Origin: Candidatus Atribacteria bacterium 4572_76
GTDB lineage: Bacteria > Atribacterota > Phoenicimicrobiia > Phoenicimicrobiales > Phoenicimicrobiaceae
Direction of reading: 5' to 3'
NCBI GenBank assembly: GCA_002084865.1
Contig: NBMG01000012.1
Span: forward strand, 1 to 26,517
Length of the DNA stretch: 26,517 bases
Of this stretch, positions 14,963 to 22,775 are shown in pieces; the stretch's first letter is position 1, and every line of letters starts with the position of its first letter. The notes under the pieces are model-generated. The model was not told the origin of the DNA. It saw nothing but the letters and a program-made list of their open reading frames with translations, and searched no databases. A program made the position numbers and the translations under genes.

Positions 14963-17365
14963 GAAGACAGAGATAAAGGTAAAGAAAAATTGCAAAATGA
15001 ATTAATGGAATTGCGTAAGAAGATTGCTCAGTTAGAACAGGTAGAAGCCAGACAAGAACAGACAGAGAAAAAATTAGCAAAATCTGAAGAAATGTACCAT
15101 TTAATTGCTGAAAATACCAGTGATATAATTTCTTTAATCACTTTTAATCTGCACCCGGTTTATACTTATGTTAGTCCTTCCATTAAAATGAACACTGGAT
15201 ACGAACCTGAAGAATTACTCGGTAAATCCCCCTTCGAATTTATCCATCCTGATGATAAAAAGAGATTATTCCCCATATTAAAAAAGTATGTCAATGCTAA
15301 GATAAAAAAATTCTTCACTGGCAAAGAATTGCCTGCTACTCAGAGACTCGATTTTCGCTTTAAAGATAAAGTGGGAAACTGGCGTGATTTCCAAAGCACC
15401 GGAAATGGTGCAGGAAACCAGTTGCTTTTTATTACCAGAGATATCACTGACCAGAAGAAAGCTGAAGAAGACCTAAGCAAAAGCCAACAAGAATTTGCCA
15501 GTCTGTTTAAAAGCAACCCTGAAGCCTTAGTCTATCTGGATGAGAAAGGAACAATATTAGATGCAAATATTCGTTTTTGTAAACTTTTTGGTTATTCTTT
15601 AAAAGAAATTAAAGGAAGAAATATTGATGATGGTATGATTCACACCTTTGATAAGATAAGAGAAGGTAAAAAATTAACTATAAAAGGATTAAAAGGTTAT
15701 CTTAATTATGAAACCATTAGAAAGAAAAAAGACGGGACTTTGTTCCCCGTATCTATATCTGCTACATCGTTGGTAATAGATGGACAAGCAAAAGGAGAGA
15801 TAGGGATATATATAGATATTACCGAGCGAAAACGAAATGAGCAGCTTCAACAAGTTCTGTATAACATCTCCAAAGCTGCTAATTCTCCCATCTCCTTAAA
15901 ACAACTATACAGATCTATTCACAAGGAACTGGGTACCGTCATTGATACTACTAACTTCTATATTGCCCTTGTAGATGAGAAGGAAGATAAGATTTTCTTT
16001 CCTTACCATATCGACGAGAAAGATGATAATTTTCCTATTCTCAACTTTAGTACTTCCAATACTATTACTGCTTATGTTATAAGAACAGGAAAGTCTCTGC
16101 TTAATGATACTAAGCAATATAAGGAAATGGTAGATCAAGGAATATTGACTCCCATGGGCTCTACAACTGATAAATCTATCTGGCTGGGCGTTCCGCTAAA
16201 GATAAAGGACGGGGTAATGGGTGTTATGGCAGTACAAAGCTATACTAATCCAGAGCTTTATCACGAAGAAGACATCAAACTCTTAGAATTCGTCTCCTCT
16301 CAGGTAGCAACTGCCATAGAGCGTAAAAGCTCTGAAGAGAAAATCAAGCACCTAAGCTTCCACGACTCCTTGACCGGTCTTTACAACCGAGCCTACTTTG
16401 AAGAAGAACTGGAAAGGTATAACTTTCCGCGTTACTACCCTTTAAGTGTAGTGATGCTCGATGTCAATGGCTTAAAAGTTATAAATGATACCTTCGGTCA
16501 TTCCGAGGGAGACCGACTTTTACAACATCTCTCCCAGGTGCTTACTTCCGTATCCCGTAAGGGAGACATCCTGGCCCGTATAGGGGGAGATGAGTTTGCC
16601 ATTCTTCTACCCTCTACCACCTCTGAAGAGGCACATAACTTCTGTGAGAGGATCAAACAGGCCTGCCAGCAAGATAAGGTAGAGCCCATCTACTTAAGAC
16701 TGAATATTTCTTTAGGTCATACCACTCAGGAGGGAGAATACAAAGATACCGCTAATCTATTAAAAGAAGCAGATAAGAATATGTATCAGGATAAACTCTT
16801 CAACGGTAAAAGCAGGGAAAAACATTTTTTGGAGGCCTTTCGTATTATCTTAGCTGAACGGGACCCCCATACCTCTGATCATGCCCGGAGGCTTCAGGAA
16901 TTAGCTTTATCTTTAGGTAAAAGAGTGGGACTTACCGAGTACCAGTCAGGAAACTTAAAACTATTAGCTCTCTTACACGATATCGGTAAAATCGGCATCC
17001 CGGACAGTATTCTCTTTAAAACCTTTATCCTAACTTCTTCCGAATGGAAGAAGATGAGGGAACACTCCCGTATAGGATACCGTATGGCTAAAAATATCCC
17101 TGATTTTGCCCCCATCGCCCAGGAGATCCTTTATCATCATGAACGCTGGGACGGTACCGGTTATCCGGAGGGTCTAAAAGGAGAAAAGATTCCTCTCCTT
17201 TCCCGTATCATCTCTATTGTCGATGCCTATGATGTGATGCAGTCTTGTCGCCCTTATAAAGAGCCAGTAAGTAAAGCTGAAGCCCTAAAAGAGATAAAAA
17301 GATGTGCCGGTACCCAGTTTGACCCCCAGCTGGTGGAGATATTCTTGAAGATAGTAAAAACCTGA
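14960..17365 (+). CDS. PAS-PAS-GAF sensor with GGDEF and HD-GYP domains
   Basis: The 801-residue cytosolic protein starts with a coiled coil (about 1-45), then PAS 1 (46-170), PAS 2 (175-292), GAF (295-455), GGDEF (460-620) and HD-GYP (622-800). Both output domains look intact. The cyclase motif is GGDEF (542-546) with an inhibitory RxxD site R533-D536 five residues before it. The phosphodiesterase motif is HDIGK (673-677) with HHERWDGTGYP (726-736). It could therefore both make and hydrolyse c-di-GMP, with PAS/GAF inputs setting the balance. No membrane helix is visible. A c-di-GMP-I riboswitch lies directly upstream. The GGDEF/HD-GYP half is richer in G+C than the PAS half, suggesting the halves have separate histories. 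Confidence 0.94.
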   Translation: MEDRDKGKEKLQNELMELRKKIAQLEQVEARQEQTEKKLAKSEEMYHLIAENTSDIISLITFNLHPVYTYVSPSIKMNTGYEPEELLGKSPFEFIHPDDKKRLFPILKKYVNAKIKKFFTGKELPATQRLDFRFKDKVGNWRDFQSTGNGAGNQLLFITRDITDQKKAEEDLSKSQQEFASLFKSNPEALVYLDEKGTILDANIRFCKLFGYSLKEIKGRNIDDGMIHTFDKIREGKKLTIKGLKGYLNYETIRKKKDGTLFPVSISATSLVIDGQAKGEIGIYIDITERKRNEQLQQVLYNISKAANSPISLKQLYRSIHKELGTVIDTTNFYIALVDEKEDKIFFPYHIDEKDDNFPILNFSTSNTITAYVIRTGKSLLNDTKQYKEMVDQGILTPMGSTTDKSIWLGVPLKIKDGVMGVMAVQSYTNPELYHEEDIKLLEFVSSQVATAIERKSSEEKIKHLSFHDSLTGLYNRAYFEEELERYNFPRYYPLSVVMLDVNGLKVINDTFGHSEGDRLLQHLSQVLTSVSRKGDILARIGGDEFAILLPSTTSEEAHNFCERIKQACQQDKVEPIYLRLNISLGHTTQEGEYKDTANLLKEADKNMYQDKLFNGKSREKHFLEAFRIILAERDPHTSDHARRLQELALSLGKRVGLTEYQSGNLKLLALLHDIGKIGIPDSILFKTFILTSSEWKKMREHSRIGYRMAKNIPDFAPIAQEILYHHERWDGTGYPEGLKGEKIPLLSRIISIVDAYDVMQSCRPYKEPVSKAEALKEIKRCAGTQFDPQLVEIFLKIVKT

Positions 17366-17590
17366 CAGGGGACGGTTTTGTGGTGCAAAATAAAACATTC
17401 ATTTTTTACTGTGGTAATGTTAGCTATTGCATTTATTAGTAAGGTCTAAATTTTAATTCTTGATATTTAAACTCCTCTTTGATATATTAATGGGCATAGC
17501 GTACTTTTTAAGATAAATGACCATCTTCGGGATAAGCACAGAAAAAATTTTAAAAGCTACAAAGAATTTATTTAAAGCATAGGAAATAAT
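17366..17590. other. Short spacer with a GACAGGGGACGG word
   Basis: Directly after the stop codon lies TGACAGGGGACGGTTTTG. I know similar words as parts of dispersed palindromic repeats in low-GC anaerobes, but the second arm is not visible here. The rest is AT-rich and holds the likely promoter of the following gene. Confidence 0.4.
17460..17488 (+). promoter_or_regulatory. Possible promoter of the TauE/SafE gene
   Basis: TTGATA (17460-17465) and TATATT (17483-17488) are separated by 17 bases, a good fit to a housekeeping promoter. The leader to the ATG would be about 95 bases. In DNA this rich in A and T such matches can be fortuitous. Confidence 0.4.
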
Positions 17591-18385
17591 ATGATAGACT
17601 TAGTCCTTATGTACCTGGCATTTTTTGTTGCGGCAGGTATAAGTTCCATGATTGGTATAGGTGGCGGAGTACTTTATGTCCCCATTTTATTAGCTTTTGG
17701 GTTCCCTTTTTATCAAGCTGCAGCAATTAGTATCTTTATAATAATGGCTCTCTCTATTTCAGCTTCTTTAATATATTATCGAGCTCAATTAATAGATTGG
17801 AAATTAGCTTTAATAATTGAACCATTAACTGCTATTATGTCCCTTATAGGTGGATATTATTCTTCTTTTATTCAAATTAAAGAATTAAAGATATTATTCA
17901 TTTTGGTTCTGATTATTTCCGGATATTTTATGCTAAAACCTATTAAAGAAATTCAAGATAAATTTATTATTAAGAGAAAATGGGGTTTTTGGTTAAGAAA
18001 ATTCGGGGAAGAAGAGTATTCAGTTAATCTCATAATTGGACTTCCCCTTTCTGCTTTGTCCGGTTTGATGGCGGGTTTATTGGGCATTGGGGGAGGAGTA
18101 ATTAAAGTGCCTTTAATGGTGTTGTTGCTGGGAGTCCCTATGAAAGTTGCGGTGGGAACCTCCTGTCTTATGGTAGGGATAACTGCTCTATTCGGTTTTT
18201 GGGGACATTTTTTTGCCGGACATTTTGAACTTAAAACAGCTTTAATTCTGGCTTTAGTAGTTTTTGCCGGAGCTCAAGCCGGTTCTCGAATATCTATAAA
18301 AGTAGATAAAATATTATTGAAAAAAATTTATGCTATATTTCTTTTTCTAATCTCTGCCTGGATGCTGATGAATGTGGTAAAATAA
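17591..18385 (+). CDS. TauE/SafE-family sulfite/anion exporter-like permease
   Basis: The 264-residue protein is an integral membrane permease with about eight hydrophobic helices. It has the internal duplication typical of TauE/SafE: SSMIGIGGGVLYVPILLAFG near residue 20 and AGLLGIGGGVIKVPLMVLLL near 160, each followed by a helix starting with small residues. Family members export sulfite, sulfoacetate or other small sulfur or organic anions, and the substrate here is unknown. The ribosome site is AGGAAA before the ATG. The mobB gene starts 22 bases after the stop, so the two are probably co-transcribed. Confidence 0.87.
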   Translation: MIDLVLMYLAFFVAAGISSMIGIGGGVLYVPILLAFGFPFYQAAAISIFIIMALSISASLIYYRAQLIDWKLALIIEPLTAIMSLIGGYYSSFIQIKELKILFILVLIISGYFMLKPIKEIQDKFIIKRKWGFWLRKFGEEEYSVNLIIGLPLSALSGLMAGLLGIGGGVIKVPLMVLLLGVPMKVAVGTSCLMVGITALFGFWGHFFAGHFELKTALILALVVFAGAQAGSRISIKVDKILLKKIYAIFLFLISAWMLMNVVK

Positions 18386-18407
18386 TTAATAAAAAGAGGT
18401 AATGGTT

Positions 18408-19136
18408 ATGAAAGTTATCGGTATAACCGGATATAAGAAAAGTGGTAAAACTACTTTAGCACTAAAACTATCTGATGAATTAACGAAGAGAGGTTATAAA
18501 GTAGCAATAGTAAAACATATTAACCAAGACCTTGACCTGGCTAATTCTGATACTTCAAAATATAAAGAAGGTCTAACACAAGTAGCAGCAATTACTCCCA
18601 AAGAGTCAGTAATATTTCTAAAGAATAAAAAGAATTTAGAAGAGATTATAAAATATTTTGAAGCCGATATTGCCTTAATAGAAGGTTTTAAAAAGGAAAA
18701 AACTTTTCCCAAAATTGTGTGCTTAAGAGAGGAAAGCGAAAAGGCTGAATTGTTTGATGGATTACAGCTTTGCACAGCCGGCTTTGTTTCCAAAGGGGCA
18801 GACCCGAAGCTTTACGATTTTAATATTTTAAATGATGAGGATATAAAAAAGATAGCAGAAATAGCTATTAACAAATCTTTTAAATTACCCAACCTGAATT
18901 GCGGGGAATGCGGATATCAAGATTGTTACGGGTTAGCTCGGGAAATTGTTAAAGGAAATAAAACTCTCGATGATTGTCTTTCTTTAGAGCCTTTAACTTT
19001 GGTGAAAGTAGATGGGAAGATAGTTTCAATGAATTCCTTTATTGCTAAAATTGTAAAGAATACCATTACCGGCCTTTTGTCTCCTCTGAAAGGTTTTACT
19101 AAAGGAGATATTGAGATAAAGATAAAGCAAAAATAA
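18408..19136 (+). CDS. mobB: MobB-type GTP-binding protein with a C-terminal four-cysteine domain
   Basis: The N-terminal about 160 residues match MobB, the GTPase that assists molybdopterin guanine dinucleotide formation. The P-loop GYKKSGKTT is at 8-16, with DTSKYKEG near 48 and the switch-like LIEGFKKE near 90. A C-terminal extension carries cysteines 165, 168, 173 and 190 in the pattern CGECGYQDCYGLA then DDC. This is typical of a small [4Fe-4S]-binding module like those in corrinoid and Rnf-type proteins. ATG at 18408 is preferred because AGAGGT lies 7 bases upstream; an ATG six bases earlier is too close. No molybdoenzyme is in the window. The extension suggests redox control or a metal-delivery role, but that is inference. 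Confidence 0.85.
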   Translation: MKVIGITGYKKSGKTTLALKLSDELTKRGYKVAIVKHINQDLDLANSDTSKYKEGLTQVAAITPKESVIFLKNKKNLEEIIKYFEADIALIEGFKKEKTFPKIVCLREESEKAELFDGLQLCTAGFVSKGADPKLYDFNILNDEDIKKIAEIAINKSFKLPNLNCGECGYQDCYGLAREIVKGNKTLDDCLSLEPLTLVKVDGKIVSMNSFIAKIVKNTITGLLSPLKGFTKGDIEIKIKQK

Positions 19137-19188
19137 ATTTGTATATCGTATATTGTGATTGTAACACAAAAAGTAAACAAAATGGTAA

Positions 19189-19267
19189 TGTAGGGGCACG
19201 ATGCATCGTGCCCACAGGAGAAATTAGTTAATAACATAGTGAGGGCACAATTCATTGTGCCCCTACA
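19189..19267. repeat. TGTAGGGG-type twin-hairpin element, copy 3
   Basis: Terminal arms TGTAGGGGCAC and GTGCCCCTACA are perfect complements. Inside, GGGCACGATGCATCGTGCCC is a perfect 20-base palindrome, and GGGCACAAT pairs with ATTGTGCCC. The left flank from about 19163 matches that of the 7464 copy. The 109-codon reverse open frame at 18926-19255 ends inside this element and is a shadow of mobB plus repeat. Confidence 0.78.
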
Positions 19268-19321
19268 ACAATAATATGTAGAGGCGTATTGTTATATGCT
19301 TCCGATGATCCATATGAAACC

Positions 19322-19348
19322 GTAGGATAGGCGTCTCGCCTGTCCTAC
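19322..19348. repeat. GTAGGATAGGCG hairpin repeat unit
   Basis: GTAGGATAGGCG pairs with CGCCTGTCCTAC around a TCT loop, with 12 pairs including one G-U. A related but decayed copy lies at 21335-21357. Heptamers TAACGAC and TATTCAC follow at 19349-19376, just before the trxB ribosome site. Confidence 0.6.
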
Positions 19349-19400
19349 TAACGACTATTCACTATTCACTAACGACTATTTTCATGGAGGTAATTCTTAA

Positions 19401-20393
19401 ATGTCAGTAGTATCAATTAAACCAGAAACAAGTAGCGAAGAAGAAACAAAAGAAGAAAAAATATATGATGCCATAATAATCGGAGGCGGGCCTGCCGGTT
19501 TAACTGTAGGTATCTATCTTAGTCGAGCCAGAATGGATACTCTATTAATTGAAAAAGCAATGCCCGGAGGGCAAGCAATCCTTACTGAAATTATTGAAAA
19601 TTATCCTGGCTTTCCCCATGGCATTGCGGGGCCTGAATTAATGCAAAAAATGGAGGAGCAGGCTGTCCGATTTGGCCTTAAGATAGAATATGGGGAAACA
19701 GAAGAAGTTAAAGTAAAAAAAGATAAGGTGAAAATAGTAAAAATTAATAATAAAGAATATAGAACTCTAACTATTATTCTGGCTTCCGGAGCAGAAGCGA
19801 GCAAATTGGAAGTCCCCGGAGAAGAAGAATTAAGAGGGAGAGGAGTTTCTTATTGTGCTACCTGTGATGCCCCTTTTTTTAAGCACCAAAAGATAGTAGT
19901 GGTTGGTGGAGGAGATACAGCAATTGAAGAAGCTTTGTATTTAACTAAGTTTGTTTGGGAAGTAACCATTATTCACCGTCGAGATAGATTAAGAGCAACC
20001 AAGATATTACAGGAAAGGGTTTTTGCTAATAAGAAAATAAATTTTGCCTGGGATTCAGTAGTAACAAAAATATTAGGCAAGGAAAAAGTAGAGGGTGTCT
20101 TGATTCAAAATAAAAAAACAGGAGAGGAAAAGGAAATTCCCTGCCAGGGTGTTTTTGTTTTTGTGGGTAATGTACCCAATTCAAAATTTTTAAACAAGGT
20201 AGTAAAATTAGACCAAAAGGGTTATATTTTTACTGATGATAACATGATGACTTCGCAAGAAGGCATCTACGCCTGCGGAGATGTTAGAAAGAAACTCTTA
20301 AGGCAGGTGGTTACTGCCTGTGGAGAAGGAGCTACCGCTGCCTATGCAGCTCAAAAATATATTGAAGAAATAAAAGGGGTTTCCTATAGATAG
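19401..20393 (+). CDS. trxB: Thioredoxin reductase TrxB
   Basis: The 330-residue flavoprotein transfers electrons to thioredoxin, usually from NADPH. It has the FAD motif GGGPAG (28-33), the redox-active CATC (152-155), the nucleotide-binding GGGDTAIEEA (169-178), the HRRD motif (192-195) expected for NADPH specificity, and the FAD-contacting ACGDVR near 291. An acidic, low-complexity N-terminal extension of about 20 residues precedes the flavin domain. The start is supported by a strong GGAGGT ribosome site. The sugar isomerase gene starts 18 bases downstream, so they form an operon. No thioredoxin gene is in the window. Confidence 0.94.
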   Translation: MSVVSIKPETSSEEETKEEKIYDAIIIGGGPAGLTVGIYLSRARMDTLLIEKAMPGGQAILTEIIENYPGFPHGIAGPELMQKMEEQAVRFGLKIEYGETEEVKVKKDKVKIVKINNKEYRTLTIILASGAEASKLEVPGEEELRGRGVSYCATCDAPFFKHQKIVVVGGGDTAIEEALYLTKFVWEVTIIHRRDRLRATKILQERVFANKKINFAWDSVVTKILGKEKVEGVLIQNKKTGEEKEIPCQGVFVFVGNVPNSKFLNKVVKLDQKGYIFTDDNMMTSQEGIYACGDVRKKLLRQVVTACGEGATAAYAAQKYIEEIKGVSYR

Positions 20394-20411
20394 AAGAAGA
20401 GAGGATAAAAA

Positions 20412-21224
20412 ATGAATTTTGGAATATCAACTATGCCGCTTGAAGATTATCAATTAGAATCAAAATTAACTTTGTTAAAAGAGGTGGGAATAGAATATCT
20501 TGAGGTAAAACCGAAAGAAGGACATTTTAATTATCATGATTCCAAATATCTGGATGAAATGTCTAAAAAATTTAAAAAGAATGGAATAAAAGTGATATCG
20601 ATGCATATGCCTATCAACGGAGTAGATATTTCCCTGATTGAGGAGTATGACCGGATATGGTCTGTTCGGGAAGTGGAAAAAACAGCTCTTGCTTTACTGA
20701 GATTAGGAGGAGAGATTTTAGTAATTCATCCGGGAAGTAAAATTAAAGAGGAGAAAACGAGGAAAGGGCGTCGAGAAAAGAGCGAGCAAAGTTTAGAAGA
20801 AATATTAAAATTTTGTGAACACTGGGGGATTAAGATTGCTTTAGAGAATACTTTACCCGGGAAGACCGGTGACAGTATCCCCGAGATTCTGGAGATAGTA
20901 AAAAAATTTAATTCTAAAAATTTAGGGATTTGCCTGGATACCGGACATTGCAATATAACTTCTTCTCTTTATAATCATAGTGGAGTTGTGGAGTGTTTAC
21001 CGGGAATAAAAGATTATTTATGCCATTTACACATCCATGATAATTTGGGAAAGAGTGATGACCATTCTTTGCCTTTTGAAGGAAATATAGATTGGAAAAG
21101 ATTTGTAGAGGGCTTAAAAGAAATTAACTACCAGGGAGTATTTATGTTTGAATTAAGGAAAAAAACAAATAATGAAGAAATACTCCGAAATATTAAAAAA
21201 TCATATTATGATTTAATTGCATAG
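20412..21224 (+). CDS. Sugar phosphate isomerase/epimerase-like TIM-barrel protein
   Basis: The 270-residue protein belongs to the xylose-isomerase-like/AP-endonuclease-2 barrel superfamily. Likely metal and substrate residues at strand ends are H65 (SMHMP), H106 (IHPGS), E145 (ALENT), D176 and H179 (CLDTGHCN), H209 and D210 (HIHDN), H218, and E247 (FELR). These are the positions used by sugar epimerases and by endonuclease IV. The short length and the HIHDNLGKSDDH motif favour a sugar isomerase or epimerase over DNA repair. It directly follows trxB (18-base gap, GAGAGGA ribosome site), which does not reveal a substrate. Confidence 0.83.
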   Translation: MNFGISTMPLEDYQLESKLTLLKEVGIEYLEVKPKEGHFNYHDSKYLDEMSKKFKKNGIKVISMHMPINGVDISLIEEYDRIWSVREVEKTALALLRLGGEILVIHPGSKIKEEKTRKGRREKSEQSLEEILKFCEHWGIKIALENTLPGKTGDSIPEILEIVKKFNSKNLGICLDTGHCNITSSLYNHSGVVECLPGIKDYLCHLHIHDNLGKSDDHSLPFEGNIDWKRFVEGLKEINYQGVFMFELRKKTNNEEILRNIKKSYYDLIA

Positions 21225-21513
21225 GAAAACAGTATCGAGTATCAAGTATATAGTATCGAGTCAAGAAAGAAAAAGAAAAATTTAGAAGAATATAGATGTA
21301 GGGGCAGACCTTGTGTCTTCCCTAATAAATAACCGTAGGACAGGCGTCTCGTCTGTCAAAATCTCGGGGTGGATGAATCCGACCCCTTGTATTTCTTTTC
21401 TTGGCTATATACTCGATACTCAATACTATATACTGTTTTTCTATACGCTAAACGCTGTACGCTTCACGCTAGTTTTATTCACTAACGACTAATTTTGTTT
21501 AAGGAAGAAAAAA
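21225..21513. repeat. Inverted-repeat island with hairpin units, upstream of lipA
   Basis: Heptamers on the theme AGTATCG/AGTATCA at 21226-21268 recur inverted at 21397-21439 (34 of 43 match), so the island could fold as one long hairpin. Enclosed are three decayed GTAGGGG-family units, at 21297-21324, 21335-21357 and 21365-21385. The right end (21440-21495) nearly duplicates the block in front of guaB and ends with TTCACTAACGACTAATTT. The left module recurs after the toast-rack gene at 26132-26175. Confidence 0.75.
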
Positions 21514-22377
21514 ATGACTGATAAAAAAGGACATCTTTATTGGTTACGCAGAAAATTGCCAGACCAAAAAGTTTTAGAGCGGATGGATTTATTATTAAAA
21601 GAACTAAATTTACACACGGTTTGTGATAGTGCCCTCTGTCCCAATCGCGGCGAATGTTTTAAACAAGGAACAGCTACTTTTATGATATTGGGAGATGTGT
21701 GTACCAGAAACTGTAGGTTCTGTGCTGTAGAAAAAGGGGAACCACTCCCCGTAGACCCGGAGGAACCCCGTCATATCGCCCAAGCAGCTAAACATTTAAA
21801 TCTTAAACATGTAGTAGTTACTTCGGTAACCAGGGATGATCTTCCCGATGGTGGAGCAGAATACTTTGCTCAGACCATTATAGAGATTAAAAAGTTGCTT
21901 CCCGAAAGCACCATAGAGGTATTAGTCCCTGATTTTGAGGGCTTCTGGGAAGCACTTCAAATAGTAATAGATGCTCAACCGGAAGTTATAAATCATAATA
22001 TTGAAACGATTGCCCGTCTATATAATTTAGTAAGGCCAAAAGCTGTTTATAAACGTTCCTTAGAGCTATTAAGGCAGGTTAAAATTAGAGATAAAAATAT
22101 TATTTCCAAATCGGGGATTATGGTAGGCTTAGGGGAGGAAAAGGAAGAAGTTATCAAAGCGATGAAGGATTTACGAGAAGTGGATTGTGATATTTTAACT
22201 ATAGGTCAATACTTAAAGCCATCTCCTCACCACTTAAAAGTGAGCGAATATATTCATCCCGATAAATTTGAAGAATATCAAAAAATAGGGATATCTTTAG
22301 GTTTTAAATATGTAGCGTCAGCCCCTTTGGTGCGCAGCTCTTATCACGCCGGAGAAATATTAAAAACTATAACCTAA
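21514..22377 (+). CDS. lipA: Lipoyl synthase LipA
   Basis: The 287-residue radical-SAM enzyme inserts two sulfurs into protein-bound octanoate to make the lipoyl cofactor. The auxiliary cluster cysteines are C37, C42 and C48 (CDSALCPNRGEC). The radical-SAM CxxxCxxC is C63, C67 and C70 (CTRNCRFC). The C-terminal RSSY (274-277) supplies the serine ligand of the auxiliary cluster. Length is normal. The ribosome site AAGGAAG lies just before the ATG, right after a repeat island. No lipB, lplA or lipoylated enzyme is in the window, so the target (for example glycine cleavage H protein) is unknown. Confidence 0.96.
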   Translation: MTDKKGHLYWLRRKLPDQKVLERMDLLLKELNLHTVCDSALCPNRGECFKQGTATFMILGDVCTRNCRFCAVEKGEPLPVDPEEPRHIAQAAKHLNLKHVVVTSVTRDDLPDGGAEYFAQTIIEIKKLLPESTIEVLVPDFEGFWEALQIVIDAQPEVINHNIETIARLYNLVRPKAVYKRSLELLRQVKIRDKNIISKSGIMVGLGEEKEEVIKAMKDLREVDCDILTIGQYLKPSPHHLKVSEYIHPDKFEEYQKIGISLGFKYVASAPLVRSSYHAGEILKTIT

Positions 22378-22689
22378 TCATATAGGGATTTTCTTTTTTC
22401 GTAAGTCCTAATTCGTATTTCGTATCCCCGTTTTCACGGGGACAAGTCTTGTGAATCGTATCTCGTAAAGAGAATAAAAGCCAGAAGACAGAATCCAGTA
22501 TTCAGAATTATTTAAAATTATGAGATTATATTCTTCTGACTTCTGACTACTGGCTCCTGAATTCTTAAATAACAATTATGATTTTTCGCTTTTAGTTTTA
22601 AATTATTAGCTATATTAAAAACTGAAACTTGTATTTAAAACTAACGACTATTCACTATTCACTATTGACTAATCCAATAAGATATTTTT
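22378..22689. repeat. Repeat island between lipA and the EF-G-like gene
   Basis: TCGTATT/TCGTATC heptamers at about 22413-22426 are interrupted by a hairpin insert (CCCCG/CGGGG stem, 22426-22441), then resume at about 22450-22466. CCAGAAG-type heptamers (22481-22508) have an inverted relative in CTGACTT/CTGACTA heptamers (22536-22563). The right end again holds TTTTTCGCTTTTAGTTTTAA and TAACGAC/TATTCAC words (22580-22672). No gene was seen. Confidence 0.68.
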
Positions 22690-22718
22690 TTGATATATTT
22701 AAATATATCTGATAGAAT
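22690..22718 (+). promoter_or_regulatory. Promoter of the EF-G-like gene, overlapped by an 18-base palindrome
   Basis: TTGATA (22690-22695) and TAGAAT (22713-22718) are separated by 17 bases. The perfect palindrome GATATATTTAAATATATC (22692-22709) covers most of the -35 box and the spacer, a typical place for a repressor site. The transcript would start about 50 bases before the ATG at 22776. Confidence 0.55.
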
Positions 22719-22775
22719 TAAAATCAATAAATTAAGTTTAAAAAAATTGACCAAGGTTAAGGAGGACAAGTTTGT

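Noticed and set aside
18926..19255. 109-codon reverse open frame overlapping mobB
   Set aside because: It is a shadow of mobB continuing into the twin-hairpin repeat, with no family resemblance.
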